Shown here: piece after piece, positions 24,830-35,504 of the stretch
Numbering within the stretch: position 1 is the stretch's first letter
Layout: every line of letters starts with the position of its first letter
DNA from: Imbricaverruca yamaguchii
Lineage: Eukaryota; Arthropoda; Thecostraca; Neoverrucidae
Direction of reading: 5' to 3'
Assembly (NCBI GenBank): GCA_034440575.1
Contig: JAOTOL010001369.1
Span: 1 to 64,000 of the forward strand
DNA: 64,000 bases
Notes under the pieces: model-generated
The model's database searches: none
Seen by the model: only the letters and a program-made list of their open reading frames with translations
Told to the model about the DNA's origin: nothing
Translations under genes and position numbers: made by a program

Positions 24830-25157
24830 TTCCATTTCGCCGCAACACGCGCTGCCCAACGATACCGAGAACCCCCGGCGGCGTTCCGGTCCCGGCCGGG
24901 CAGCCGGCCGTGGCCTCCTCCATGTTGACGAGCCGCGTACCGAGAAGGTGCGGCGGGCTGGCCGTCTGTTGTGGGCGGCACTGAGGCGTTGCTGTTGGCG
25001 ACGCCGGCAGCGCCGCTGGGTCGATGCGGAATGCCCTCGGTGTCGGCGGTTGCCCGGTTTGTGGCGCGCCGCCCCGGAGGCTCCGACTGGCCGCCGGCCG
25101 CACTGTGTGCGGCTCGGATGTCGGCTTCGGTCCGTCGGCGAGACCCGGCCCGGTTGA
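24830..25157 (+). promoter_or_regulatory. CpG-rich region upstream of ninjurin exon 1
   Basis: Strong rise in GC and CpG over about 500 bases immediately before the first ninjurin exon. No TATA box is seen. This is the likely promoter and 5' UTR region. The region is open in several frames on both strands because of its GC content. Confidence 0.45.
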
Positions 25158-25358
25158 CTAGCGCGGGGAGGCCAGCCGACCGCGATCACGTGGCGGAGCA
25201 GTGAAGAGGAGGGCTTGTCCCCTCCGACACGGCTGCCGCCGCTGCGCGGCCCGTCGCCGCTGCTGTCGCTCTCGCTGGAGGATCCCGACGAGGTCAAGGC
25301 CGAACACAGCGACACCATGCGCGGGTCCAATCGCGTCGGCGATGCGGAGTTCTACGGG
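25158..25358 (+). CDS. Ninjurin, first coding exon (5' boundary uncertain)
   Basis: The frame that ends DAEFYG in phase 0 at a strong donor (TACGGG|gtgagt, GT at 25359) joins in frame to the conserved ninjurin exon at 28297. The frame is open from 25158, after a stop at 25155-25157. The only in-frame ATG is at 25317 in a good context (GACACCATGC). It gives a 14-residue start (MRGSNRVGDAEFYG) and total isoform lengths of about 138-150 residues, close to vertebrate ninjurins (about 140-150). Upstream in-frame sequence (SLEDPDEVKAEHSDT, preceded by Pro/Ser/Glu-rich residues) looks like a plausible acidic cytosolic N-terminus. An upstream coding exon joined near 25202 is therefore possible, although no pyrimidine tract supports an acceptor there. 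Confidence 0.62.
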
Positions 25359-25586
25359 GTGAGTGCCAAGTGCTGATTCAAGTGCTAGCGTGATATGATG
25401 TAGCTTCAAGTGCTAGCTCATGTCATGTTAGTCAATTAGCAGCTGGCATGACCTGCTCATGCTAGCTTCAGATAATGCCTCGGACGGCCGGAGCACTAGG
25501 ACTTTTCGGATTGAAGATCTCATGGATTGTGTTGTTTACCAGTCCTGTTAAAGAGGTCAGCCTTTCAGGCTACCATTGACAAAATA

Positions 25587-26425
25587 TTAACCCGTCCCGT
25601 CTCGGGGGGGTCTTCAACCGTCCCCCTCTGGTTTTTCGCGGATAGCGGACGAACGGCGCGCGGTAGCGCGCAAAAATTTGGCATACCTTTTCCCACACCA
25701 ATTTGACATGCTGATTCAAAAATTTTAGATCAGATCATGGAGGGTCAACGAATTAGTCTAGGTCAAGTGAGGTCATCTCCAAAAAAGTTCAACCAGTCGT
25801 CACGCTTTAACGGATCCAGATATGTTAATGAAACTTTCAGTGTTTGCTTATATTTATGGATGCAATAAAACGTACTAGTATAATTTTTCCTTTGATCGTT
25901 TTTGACTACATATAATTTTTGTGTATTTGCCAAATTGCAGTTCAGATAGAAGATTCTGGCTAAAGTAAGCATTTCATTATTAGGGCAACATGACTTCCAA
26001 CAACATTTCTTGGTTTGCTTTTCCAATTGGAAAATGAAAATTAAAGAAAACTTGAAAACTAGAAATTATTAAATGAAAAAAGAGCTTTAATTCTGGGGGC
26101 CAAAAAATTGGTGCCCTGGTCGATTTCGCCGTCATTTTCTTATTCCAAATATTTTTTTTTTCTCTTCATATATCCCAAAAATTAACACCCCAGAGCCAAA
26201 AACATAATGCAAGTCGTGAAAATCTAGCCAATCTACCCCCCTGGTAACGTCCCTTTTGTGGAAATTGATTTGGGGGATGGATCCCTGACCCTACTCGTCG
26301 AGCGCTTTCCGATGACACTTCTTTCATTTTCGTGCGATGCTTAGTTTGGATTTTAGAGGGGGGTCTTCAACCCCCCCCCCTGAGACAGGGTATGAGGATT
26401 TGACCGGGAAGACGGCGCGGGTTAA
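25587..26425 (+). mobile_element. F1 TTAA element (MITE), copy D
   Basis: Perfect TTAA on both edges: starts TTAACCCGTCCCGTCTCGGG and ends GAAGACGGCGCGGGTTAA. About 839 bp, in ninjurin intron 1, same orientation as copy C. Both hairpins are present and there is no coding frame. Confidence 0.82.
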
Positions 26426-26507
26426 CTCCGCTGCGTTAGTTTGCGGACACATTTTGAATGACCTGCTGTATAGCCCCGCCTCAAGTGTTGCAGCTCGCAG
26501 GGTACTG

Positions 26508-26990
26508 GGCTGATGCAGTTAGTCGCCGGATTAACCTACGTATGTATTTGGTCGCCGAATTTGCCCGCTGATTAGTTGGTCGCCGGATTAGCATGTTTAC
26601 TTATTTAGTCGGTACGGGCGCTAAATGACCTCGTAGCCGTTGGTTGGTTGGTTATTGGTTTTGCGACACAGCGACTATTCAGTCATGTGGCATCTCCAAT
26701 CTCTCACGCCGATTGGTCGCGGGCGAAGAGTAGCGACAGGTGAGACTCGAACCCACAAACTTTTGACTGTGAGACGAGAAACTTACCCCTAGGCTACTCG
26801 CCCCCTGACCTCGTAGTCAGCGCGCCCTTAAGCCAAAATAATAAATCAATATTTGGTCGGTAGATTAGCCTGCTGATGTAGCTGGTGACCAAATTAACCT
26901 GTTGATCTGTTTGGTCGCTGAATTAGGCTGCTGACACATTTGGTCGTCAGATTGGCCTGCTGATGTCTTTAGTCGCCGGACTAGCCTGGC
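26508..26990. repeat. Degenerate minisatellite, about 28-30-bp unit, split by a SINE
   Basis: Units of the type 'ggtcgccggattagcctgct' plus 'gatgtattt' occur before 26620 and after 26850. A SINE S2 insertion sits between them. Confidence 0.75.
26637..26805 (-). mobile_element. SINE S2, full copy with 11-bp target duplication
   Basis: The reverse complement begins GGGGGCGAGTAGCCTAGGGG (A box) with 'gtgggttcgagtctcacc' (B box), then the central domain 'gcgaccaatcggcgtgagag', ending in a TAACCAACC-type tail. It is flanked by TGACCTCGTAG at 26626-26636 and 26806-26816. It has interrupted a minisatellite. Confidence 0.88.
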
Positions 26991-26999
26991 AGTGCGTAA

Positions 27000-27855
27000 T
27001 TGCTGTTGCTTAACAACTCACCCACTATTATCATAAGCAGGGTCAGGCATAATCAGTGGGCAAGCACCATCCTTATTTCGCCATGTTGCTGTCTTCATGC
27101 GGAAAATTTGCGTGCGAGAAAACAAATATATTTCTTCCTGAGCCGGGTTCAGTTCATCTCACTGAACGAACACGTAATTCCATCTTGTCTTTCAATTTAC
27201 GCCGATTTCTGGTCAATCCAATGGAAGGTGCATAACTCTAAACTCCAACGAACTCTAACAAACCAGGCGATAACTGTAACTCTCACCAACTCTAACGAAC
27301 CAGGCGCTAGGCCGAAGCGATCACGTGACATTAGTTACGTAACCGGCGCGTGTCCACTGTGTGTGCGCCTTTGCTGATCGCGTGCAAGTACAAAATGTTG
27401 GGAACAACACCAGGCATGGGATGTTGTGTCGTTTCTGGAACATCGCCCTGGTAGCCGTGTTTAAGACTCCTGTTCCTGGACGAGTATGTCGATGTTTGTT
27501 TTTATTATATTTCAAGCAAAACGCAGCTTTGATTCCATATCGAAGATGCATTCTTCTTACATATAGTATGGTGGTAGGCGCACGATGAAAAACTGATTTT
27601 AGACTTCGAGCAAGTGAACGCTACTACTGAATTTTAACACAGCGCACAGAGTTGCAGCGACGTAACCCCGAACACCGGCTCTGCCAACATCTCACACTTC
27701 AGGCTGCATGGAAGCATCCCAGGTCAGTGGGCTCACTACAGCTCTTCAGCAAAACCCTGCATGCCTCTTGTGTCGGAGGTATCACCGAGCTACTCCCTTA
27801 AAGCCACGCGTCAGGTTATTTCCTGATGTCCAGTGCCAGAGGAGTGGCGTTGGCC
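27000..27855. other. No recognised feature (ninjurin intron 1)
   Basis: Unique sequence. A small 'aactctaac' tandem lies at about 27232-27300. No exon-like reading frame with splice sites is seen. Confidence 0.45.
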
Positions 27856-27879
27856 GTGGCTTGCTACACAGATGGCGGT

Positions 27880-28296
27880 GCCGCAGCCCGGCTGTAGCTG
27901 GGTCACGGCGTATGCCGCCCGTACTAAGTAGTGCCGTAGCCCGGTTGTATAGCTGGGTCACGGCGTGCACCGCCCGTAATGAGTGGTGCCGCCCGTAATG
28001 AGTGGTGCCGCCCGTAATGAGTGGTGCCGCCCGTAATGAGTGGTGCCGCCCGTAATGAGTGGTGCCGCCCGTAATGAGTGGTGCCGCCAGTAATGAGTGG
28101 TGCCGCCCGTAATGAGTGGTGCTGCAGCCCGGCTGAAGCCAGGTCACGGCGTGCACCGCCCATAATGAGCGGTGCCGTAGCCAGGTTGTAGCTGGGTCAC
28201 GGCGTGTACCGCCTGTCCTGAGTGGTGCTGTAGCCCGGCCGTGCCTGGGCCGAGGGGTGTGTCACCTGTCCTGATCGGCGCGCCATCTGTCGGCAG
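27880..28296 (+). repeat. Minisatellite, 19-bp core in a longer unit, running up to a splice acceptor
   Basis: About eight copies of 'gtaatgagtggtgccgccc' at 27975-28130 lie inside larger units of the type 'tagctgggtcacggcgtgca' plus 'ccgcccgt'. The last degraded units ('cacctgtcctgatcggcgcg') continue to the acceptor of ninjurin exon 2 at 28295-28296. Confidence 0.88.
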
Positions 28297-28473
28297 CGGA
28301 ACCGCCTGGACGCCAATCGGTACGCGACCAAGAAGACAATCGCGCAGGGCATGCTGGACGTGGCCCTGCTGACGGCCAACGCCTCGCAGCTGCGCTATGT
28401 CCTGCACGTGGGCGAGCAGCACGAGTTCTACACGCTCATGGTGACCCTCATCTCGCTCAGCATCGCACTGCAG
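28297..28473 (+). CDS. Ninjurin, conserved shared exon (amphipathic helices and first membrane segment)
   Basis: The exon runs from acceptor 'ctgtcggcag' to donor CAG|gtgagt, 177 bp, phase 0 on both sides. It reads RNRLDANRYATKKTIAQG and then MLDVALLTANASQLRYVL, followed by a hydrophobic start (YTLMVTLISLSIALQ). This is the ninjurin family signature: N-terminal amphipathic helices before the first membrane segment. Ninjurins are cell-surface adhesion proteins, and NINJ1 oligomerises to rupture the plasma membrane during lytic cell death. The KK pair and the Asp of MLD, at positions reported to matter for human NINJ1 oligomerisation (Lys45, Asp53), are conserved. The exon ends inside the first membrane segment, so it needs a downstream exon. 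Confidence 0.95.
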
Positions 28474-29285
28474 GTGAGTGGCAGCAGCGCAACACGGAGG
28501 CGCGGGGATGCTCGCGTTTGCGGTGCCTGTGTGTGTGTGTGTGGGGCAGGGTGGGGGTGGGGGGTGTATGCGTGTAAACATATAGACCGCACTGCTATTG
28601 CACTATCTGGCACGTCGGTATGTATGTGCCTACATCTTCAGGGAGCGTGCATGTCGGTCTGTTGGTTCGCACGTTTGCGGGGAGAGTTTCAGCAGGTGGC
28701 CCGAGGAATCGTCACCGACATTGCCATCGCGCTGTGATTTGTTGCGCAGCACAGAAATAGACGGGCGTCGTGAAATATATGCACGGCATATGCCTCATTT
28801 ATTGACACCTTGGCAACAGCTTAGTGCACGCGCTCGCTTTCAGGTTCTGAGAGAGCACGTTAAGTACTCAGCAGGGATATGATGAATAGAAAGCCGCTTC
28901 GGTGACCTGAGGCGAGTTCGTGCCTTCGGGGCGTGCCGCCGGACGGAAGAACTCACGTGAAGGTCAAATATCCATCAGCCAGGTGCCAAGGGCGCTTGCT
29001 AGTCAGCATTAATCCCGTGGCGCTACGAACGCTACCCAGTTGCTGCTACCGACCGGGTAGCAGCCGGCCGAGGACAAGCATCTCCGAGGTCAGATCAGAG
29101 GTCAGACGAAAGGTCTCCCACACTAGAAGCAAACGCACTGACCAATTGCGCCATCAGGATTGTTATTCAGTGAGTTAGTTGGCTTTCATACGTTTCTCGA
29201 CGGGATTACTGTTTACGCACATGCAAGGAATTTGCTTGGGTGGCAGATCGAGCCAGCACGATTCTTTACAACACTCATACCTGCA
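28474..29285. other. No recognised feature (ninjurin intron 2)
   Basis: Contains a short TG tract (28530-28545) and GC-rich unique sequence. The tRNA-like minus-strand block near 29130-29160 is too weak to call. Confidence 0.4.
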
Positions 29286-29289
29286 TTAC

Positions 29290-29395
29290 ACTCACAAATA
29301 CACCACTTATACCCGATTACGACCCACACCTGCACCGCTTGTACCCGCTTACCATCCACACCTGCACCACTTATACCGGCTTACAGTAAACTACA
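29290..29395. repeat. Tandem repeat, about 36-bp unit, 2.5-3 copies
   Basis: 'acccacacctgcaccgcttg' plus 'tacccgcttacc' recurs with small changes. Confidence 0.85.
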
Positions 29396-29399
29396 ACGG

Positions 29400-30009
29400 T
29401 TCATCCTTTACAATACGGATCAATGAACGAAAGGTTCTTCAATAAGGCATGCTGGTTACTTCCTGAAAGGAATTTTTGACACCGGTTGATAGGGAATAAG
29501 CGTTTTTCACTAAAATTTACGGTAAGTATAGCATATGCTCTTCATACTAGAAAACGTAGCATCATGAAATACTTTCCTTTGAACGCATTCTAACCGGTGT
29601 CATGACTATTGCCAATGAAAACACAACGGAAGAAAATGACTGCCTTGATTCAACATAACCGCGACTGGACTGGCGCTAACTATAGCATGATCCAAACAAA
29701 ATGTATGTGGAATGATAAAAGGAACGCGAAATCAACCAGAACCGCAAAACGTTTGGCTTATATGACCCATGTTGGCCATTGGCGGTACCATCGGAGCAGA
29801 AACGATGACGCACTTGGTGACGCACTTGTAACTGAAACGTCAGTTATAATTGGCTAATCGGCTAATTGGATAAAACAAAAGGTTATCACAGGAGGGGGTG
29901 GCAGTCCCGTAGTTGAAGCTGATCGGCAATATTGCTCACAGCGGTAACCTGCTCGCAAAACTTGACAAATGAAGACAACTGAATCGGTGACGTGGGTAAA
30001 GGAGATAGC
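29400..30009. other. No recognised feature (ninjurin intron 2)
   Basis: Unique sequence with no exon-like signals. Confidence 0.45.
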
Positions 30010-30960
30010 CCTCCCCTGGATGACTGGAGAGTGCCTTCCAGGCGGCCATCGTGAGAGGCCCTCAAGGACACGCAAGGACCCCTCAAGACGTCTGCTCAGG
30101 GGGTTCGTAATACCCCTGGTCCGATGTGTAGGGCCCCTGGACCGACGAAAGGGGCCCCGGTCTGACGGGGAGGGTCTGAGGATGGTGAAGAGGGCCCCGA
30201 ATTAACAGAGTACCCTCATGAAAATGCTGAGGGCCATTGACTGGTGTAACGTGAAGGGCTTCCCAGATCGATGGAGGGGGCCACGGATAGTTGGAATGAA
30301 CCTCGAGCTGACGGAAGAGGGACTGGAGCCAATTGAAGGGTCCCTGGGCCGGACACGCAGAGCCCCTAGGTCGGTTTTGGTTCATGTTCATGGAGGACTC
30401 AGAGCTGACAGCGGACCTCGTGCCGATAAAGAGACCCCCGAGATAACGAGACGATTCGGACCGAAGTAGAGGGTTCCCGGTGCTACCTACAGTGTATCAA
30501 GCACGTGGATGGTCATCGCTGTAAAAAGCAGTGGCGTTTCCAAGGGGCGAAGGGGTACCCGCCCCCTGGCGAGTCTGATTGGACCATCAAAGCGACCGCC
30601 CTGTGAGGCAGATATATAACCGACGAAAACTGTGAACACATCTACCAGCTTGTATGGAGATGGCCCCTGAGACCTGAAGATGTCTACCCTGCAAGACCAC
30701 CAGACGTCAAGGGCCGTGACGACAAGAATGGGTCCGCCCAAGAGCTGGAACGCCCATGTCAGCTGAAAATAGCAGTCTCTGCTTGAGTGAGCCTCTAACA
30801 GCTGATGAATCAATAGCACGCCTGAAGGTCCTCAGGCATAAATAGGCCCCTGGGGGCCAGAGAGGGCTGGGATGCTCTTCAGGTTTGAAACGGCCCCTGA
30901 GGTATGAACAGGACGCCCAGCGGATGGAGAGGGCCCATCTCAGATCTGAAATCTACCGAG
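30010..30960. repeat. Degenerate minisatellite of about 30-bp units
   Basis: 'gggcccctggaccgacgaaa'-type units (a G/C-rich 'gggcccc' core, then 'tgacgga' or 'tgaaga') recur every 25-35 bases for nearly 1 kb with heavy divergence. Open frames here follow the repeat and are not genes. Confidence 0.6.
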
Positions 30961-31059
30961 ATGGGAGTTAGAGAGGACTGGTGAGGAACACAGGACCATT
31001 GAGGACCATTGAGAGCCATGCATGCTGCCAAGGACTGGAAATGTCACTCACCATCACCT

Positions 31060-31195
31060 CAGCGGCGGCGGTCGCTCCTGTGGCGGCGGCCTCCTGAACT
31101 GCCACAGCCGTCCTGGCGGTGACAATCGTCCAAGTGGCCACAGCTGTCCTAGCAGTGACGACCGTCCAAGCGGCCACAGCTGTCTTAGTTGCATG
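31060..31195. repeat. Tandem repeat, about 40-bp unit, three copies
   Basis: 'gccacagctgtcctagcagt' plus 'gacgaccgtccaagcg' recurs three times with changes. Confidence 0.8.
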
Positions 31196-31474
31196 ATCAC
31201 AGCTGATCCGACAGCTGCGTTCGTTCCAGCTATGGCCAGAAAGACGGCCCAGCGATGGCTGTGATGACGGCCGCCACAGCGGCGCCAGCTGCTTCGCCTT
31301 TGACCCGAGCGACAACAGTTAAGTAAAACGAAAGAAAGTTATAATCGGCAAGATCCTGTGTATTGTTGGGCACCGCTGGTTAATCATGTTGCCAGTCCTT
31401 CCCCTGTCCCCAAATATTGCACTCATTTTCCCCACTGGAGTATCAGCCTCATTTTCAGAAAGCATGACTGTATT

Positions 31475-31560
31475 GAAAAGGCGCAAGAGTTTCAGCAAAT
31501 CCGTAGAGTTTCGGAAAATACTAAAGTTTCAGAAAATCCGTAGTGTTTCGGAAACGTGGA
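31475..31560. repeat. Short tandem repeat, about 18-bp unit
   Basis: 'gtttcggaaaatccgta'-type units repeated about five times. Confidence 0.75.
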
Positions 31561-32119
31561 GGTCCCTCGGTAGGTAGGAAGCCATTTTTAGGCGTTCGCC
31601 CCACTCTCCTGGACCAAATTCTCGCTACGCCACTGCATCGAATTCGGCACACAGTTATTGCAATCTGGTTGACTTTCGGGAGTTAAGGTCGTGTGATCTG
31701 ACTCCCAGATTTCCAACTAAATGACGACCTGAGCGCAAATTTGGATGACCATTCTCAGAGCTTATGGATAGCCAAGCTGTTACTGGTCACAAAACTGGTT
31801 GTTTTAGGTTCGGTTTGTTTATGTATAGTCAACTTGGTCCTTCGTGCGATTTATACGCCACACGGTGGTGGACTGTACTTCTCAGATAAACGTAATTCAC
31901 ATGGCCCGACTCTACCATTGAAATGTCAAAAAGATTGCTTCCCGCTACTGCCTGTTGTGCAACTTCGAAAGTCGTGTTAGTGCAGTCACCTGAACACCGT
32001 GGCATCGGGTAATATCGGATCACTACCCACAGCAGGGGCTAGACAGACAGTTTGTCGACGGTGCTGCCGCCTGGCGGGGGAACTGCCCTGCCATCTAACG
32101 GCCACGTGGTGGTTCGCAG
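31561..32119. other. No recognised feature before ninjurin exon 3A
   Basis: Unique intronic sequence ending at the 3A acceptor (AG 32118-32119). Pyrimidine support for this acceptor is modest. Confidence 0.4.
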
Positions 32120-32317
32120 GTGGTGATCGGCCTGTTGTCGCTAAGTTTGAATTTGCTGCGCGACTGTCGGCTGGACCGGGACGAGTACGCGCGCTCGGCG
32201 GTGGCCATCAACTACACCTCGCTGGCCGTCGTGTTTGGCATCATCACCACCAACGTGCTGATGTCGGCCTTCGACGTGCGCGACCTTACCGAACTGCCCC
32301 CCGTCGACGTTCCGTGA
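32120..32317 (+). CDS. Ninjurin alternative terminal exon 3A
   Basis: After acceptor 'gtggttcgcag' the exon reads in phase 0 VVIGLLSLSLNLL, completing the first membrane segment that starts in exon 2. A charged loop follows (RDCRLDRDEYARS), then a second hydrophobic segment (AINYTSLAVVFGIITTNVLM), and SAFDV with a short tail to TGA at 32315-32317. It has 65 codons. With exons 1 and 2 it makes a full ninjurin of about 138 residues from the ATG at 25317. The Gly at the fourth position matches one of two closely spaced glycines reported as needed for packing in human NINJ1 (Gly95). Exons 3B and 3C encode the same region. Confidence 0.9.
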   Translation: MVIGLLSLSLNLLRDCRLDRDEYARSAVAINYTSLAVVFGIITTNVLMSAFDVRDLTELPPVDVP

Positions 32318-32394
32318 ACCCGCCTTAGCACGACCACTGCGGAGGTCGGCAAAATGGGCCTTCCTGTCGATCAAGCCCAGACTGTTCGCCAGCG

Positions 32395-32581
32395 GGGACG
32401 GGTTGGGTGGCCGAGTGGTCAAGATGCTGAGCTCTGGGTACCAAAGGTCCCGGGTTTGACATCCGCACCATTCAGGACGGTTTCCAATCAAACGGCCCGC
32501 CGGCGAGACAGTGCGGGAGGCGCCGTTATCCGTGAATGTGCATGAGGTGCGTCGTGAACCGCAATATACAACCAATCAAAC
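32395..32581 (+). mobile_element. SINE S1, older copy
   Basis: A Ser/Leu-type tRNA head ('tgggtggccgagtggtcaag', B box 'cccgggtttgacat') and the S1 body ('gccggcgagacagtgcggga', 'atccgtgaatgtgcatgag'). More diverged than the copies at 33552 and 48876, and no clear target duplication. Confidence 0.8.
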
Positions 32582-32776
32582 GTGAGTCTGTCAGGGGTCT
32601 GGCAGCTGGCGTAGACGTATCGACAACGATCAGAAAGCTGAGTCAGCAGGAAAAGAACGAAACACATGGCTGTCGTGGCTATCGGCACAACTTGGAATGA
32701 GGGCGATAGGCACGTCACTCTCCTCAAGCTTCGTGGACTTCAACACTACGCCTGTGGGCACCTGGGAAAATCTACG

Positions 32777-32945
32777 CTGGGGGCGAGTAGCCTAGGAGTA
32801 AGCTGCTCGTCTCGCAATCGAAAGGTTGTGGGTTCGAGTCTCACCTGTCGCTACTCTTCGCCCGCGACCAATCGGCGTGAGAGATTGGCGACGCTACATG
32901 ACTCAACGGTCCATGTGTCGTAAAACCAGTAACGAACTAACTAAC
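32777..32945 (+). mobile_element. SINE S2, full copy with 11-bp target duplication
   Basis: Head GGGGGCGAGTAGCCTAGGAG with B box 'tgggttcgagtctcacc', the central domain 'gcgaccaatcggcgtgagag', and tail 'gtaacgaactaactaac'. Flanked by GAAAATCTACG at 32766-32776 and 32946-32956, so the insertion is fairly recent. Confidence 0.9.
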
Positions 32946-33189
32946 GAAAATCTACGTAGAAACCCATTATCCATTCGCACCTCCATCGAAAACCGAGACG
33001 ACGCCAAGCCACTGCGCCGCCACCAAGCCTCGCTATGCCACTGCCCGTTCAGACGAATCAAGACGCTCTGCATTATCATTATACTTTGGGAACGGCTTCA
33101 TCTTAATATAATATTGGACAACCGCGCTGCTCTAGGAGAACATTGTCTGCCATGACCGGAGAAGTCATGCGGCTCGCTTAAACATACAA

Positions 33190-33195
33190 AATAAA
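33190..33195 (+). promoter_or_regulatory. Possible poly(A) signal downstream of exon 3A
   Basis: AATAAA about 870 bases after the 3A stop and after two SINEs. It is the first canonical signal I see on the plus strand after 3A, but its use is speculative. Confidence 0.2.
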
Positions 33196-33551
33196 TGCCA
33201 AGCGTTCTACAAAACATAATCAATGCGCAGCGTTACGACCAGGAATGCAGCCAGGAAACTTCTACGACAGGTGATAGGCGAATGCTGATGGCTGGGATAA
33301 CGGCTGGCGCCTGACAGCTTTCAAAGGAAAAAGCCAAAACAATTGGCCTCGTGGGAAGCAACCGCCTATGCACCACCCATTCCTGTGGCTGCGACCCACA
33401 GGACCCGTGCTCTTACTGACTACACCAGAAATGTCCAACCGATGTCCTGATGTTTATTATTTTTGACGGGAATACACACGCAATCAGTTATAGTTTCGGT
33501 ATCTGTGCTGTGTTTGTCAGCATCACACTCAGTACTTGAACTATGTGTAGA

Positions 33552-33733
33552 GGGGCGGGGATGGCCGAGTGGTTAAGGTGTCGGGCTATGGGTACCAAAG
33601 GTCCCGGGTTCGACTCTAGCGCCACTCAGGACATATCCCAATCCCGCGGACCACCGGCGAAACAGTGTGGGCGGCGCCATTAGCCGTGAATGTGCATAAA
33701 GTGTGTCGTGAACCAACCAATAAACAAACAAAC
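33552..33733 (+). mobile_element. SINE S1, 182 bp, with 14-bp target duplication
   Basis: The head GGGCGGGGATGGCCGAGTGG includes the A box; 'cccgggttcgactct' is the B box. The body is 'gaaacagtgtgggcggcgcc', and it ends in an (ACAA)n-like tail. Flanked by GAACTATGTGTAGA (33538-33551) and GAACTATGTGCAGA (33734-33747). Confidence 0.92.
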
Positions 33734-33749
33734 GAACTATGTGCAGAAA

Positions 33750-35500
33750 GAGCAGGCATCAAGTTTTATCGATAGCTAGGTCAATATAGAACGAATAACA
33801 TCCGCCACTTACCATCGACAGTCACCTGCAACATTTTGAGGAAGCTAACAATTAGTCATAAACAAATACAACTCGCTAAAACAACTAGAACAGTGGAACG
33901 GCAAACTTTTATGCGTATAGCGCACGGTAACTGGTACGGTGTTAAGGCTCCCTGGTACCTTCCAGATAGCTATTGCACGTCTCAAGCTGAGACGCACGCA
34001 CGTAGCATTTTGAACACCTACAGAAACTCGAATTCGAATTACTTTGTATGTAACAAACCCCTCGTTGTATCTACTTTAATCCTGTTTAAGACTTCCGTTC
34101 ATCTCCACGAACCTTTGAGCCACGATGCTAGCAGTAACATAACAACAGCAGTATATTGGTAGCTTTATGATTGTCAACACCGTGGATAAATTTCTCGTGA
34201 AGATGGGGAACTCTAGACCGGACTACGTTGAGCACAGCGAGCGGCTTGGTGCATCCAATGTAATTCTAGTTAGGGTTTCTGCCAAAGTTTGAACATGCTA
34301 CATGCATGTGTGCACCTCAGGTTCAAAAGTGCAATAGCTATCAGATGGTCGAAAAGTACGATATTTCACCATTACATACACATCCATATAAACATATCAG
34401 AGACATTTGACAGTAGCCATCAGGCACGTTTCGTTACGTTTTACTGCATATCAGGCATTGATTGCTTCTTTTTGTGTTTTCAAATTAACTCATCGTTTAC
34501 TTTGCGTTTTCATTCCGTGGGAAAATATAATGACCGATTAGTAATTTCCTACTTCGGTCCAATATCAAACATTGTCAACCCATACAATGAAAATTGTAGC
34601 GACATATCAAGATGCATATTTCTGCCCAGGGCCGTGAGAAGTAATGATGAACGCTGAGGTTGTTTTGAACTTAGGACCGAGGGTCGACTAGGCATGAGGT
34701 CCGGAATTCTAAACAACCAAGTTTTGTAAACATTACATTCGTGATTAGGGTTGGACGGTTTTTCCACCATATGGAGCCAAAGGTGTGTTGAATCTTGGCC
34801 TATGTTCTATCCGTTTACATGTAAGGTTACACGTATTATCGATTGCAATTTGTGTATCCTTCTTTAATTCATGATGGTTAATTCATGGCCTAGACTTTCC
34901 ACGGTCGATTTTCAGCGGTAACCGTCAGCTTACCCAAATTTGATAATTTTGGAAATTCATAACAAAAACAATTTGTGTCAAATACCTTGATGAGACTGTG
35001 GTGAACATGATTCAGTCTGAAGGAAGGATCAATTCCGATTCCATCCGTGCCATTAAACGCACCCAAATGTCTGATTAACTGTGGTTATTTATTCAATGAA
35101 ACTGGCTTAACTCCTACACTAGATCAGCTTACCTCACATGCTGGATCCGCCGACTACCAATGGGCTATAAGCATGGCTTTAAAATATGGAAACACACACA
35201 TCAGCAAACACCGGAAACTACGAACAATTTATCGGGTCCGTTACGAAGCCGGACTAGAATAGGACAGAACGCGCGGCTAATATACTAGGACAGAACCAGC
35301 TAACTGGGAACTGAGCTTCCATGAGACACGATGAAGCATGCGTTGGAATGCAGTCAGCTGCTGCATGGCTCTGCTGATTTATTATTTTGCTGCACCCTCT
35401 TCGATTGCCCTATCTTTATGCACCTGATTCCCTGCAACACTATTCTTACCTTATGTTTGTATAAGCCAGGTAAGACGTCGATGTGAAGAGAATAATCATA
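33750..35500. other. No recognised feature (ninjurin intron)
   Basis: About 1.7 kb of AT-rich unique sequence. I see no further ninjurin-like exon and no other gene. Confidence 0.45.
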
Positions 35501-35504
35501 GTCC

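Noticed and set aside
24800..25330. Minus-strand 176-codon Ser/Arg-rich frame
   Set aside because: Antisense shadow of the GC-rich ninjurin exon 1 region. The plus-strand frame splices in phase to a conserved exon.
29090..29160. tRNA-like block on the minus strand
   Set aside because: There is an A-box-like TGGCGCAATTGG but no convincing B box or family copy.
33552..33630. Functional Ser/Leu tRNA gene
   Set aside because: It has A and B boxes but is followed by the S1 SINE body, has a target duplication and recurs in the same form at 48876 and 54091. The acceptor stem does not close.
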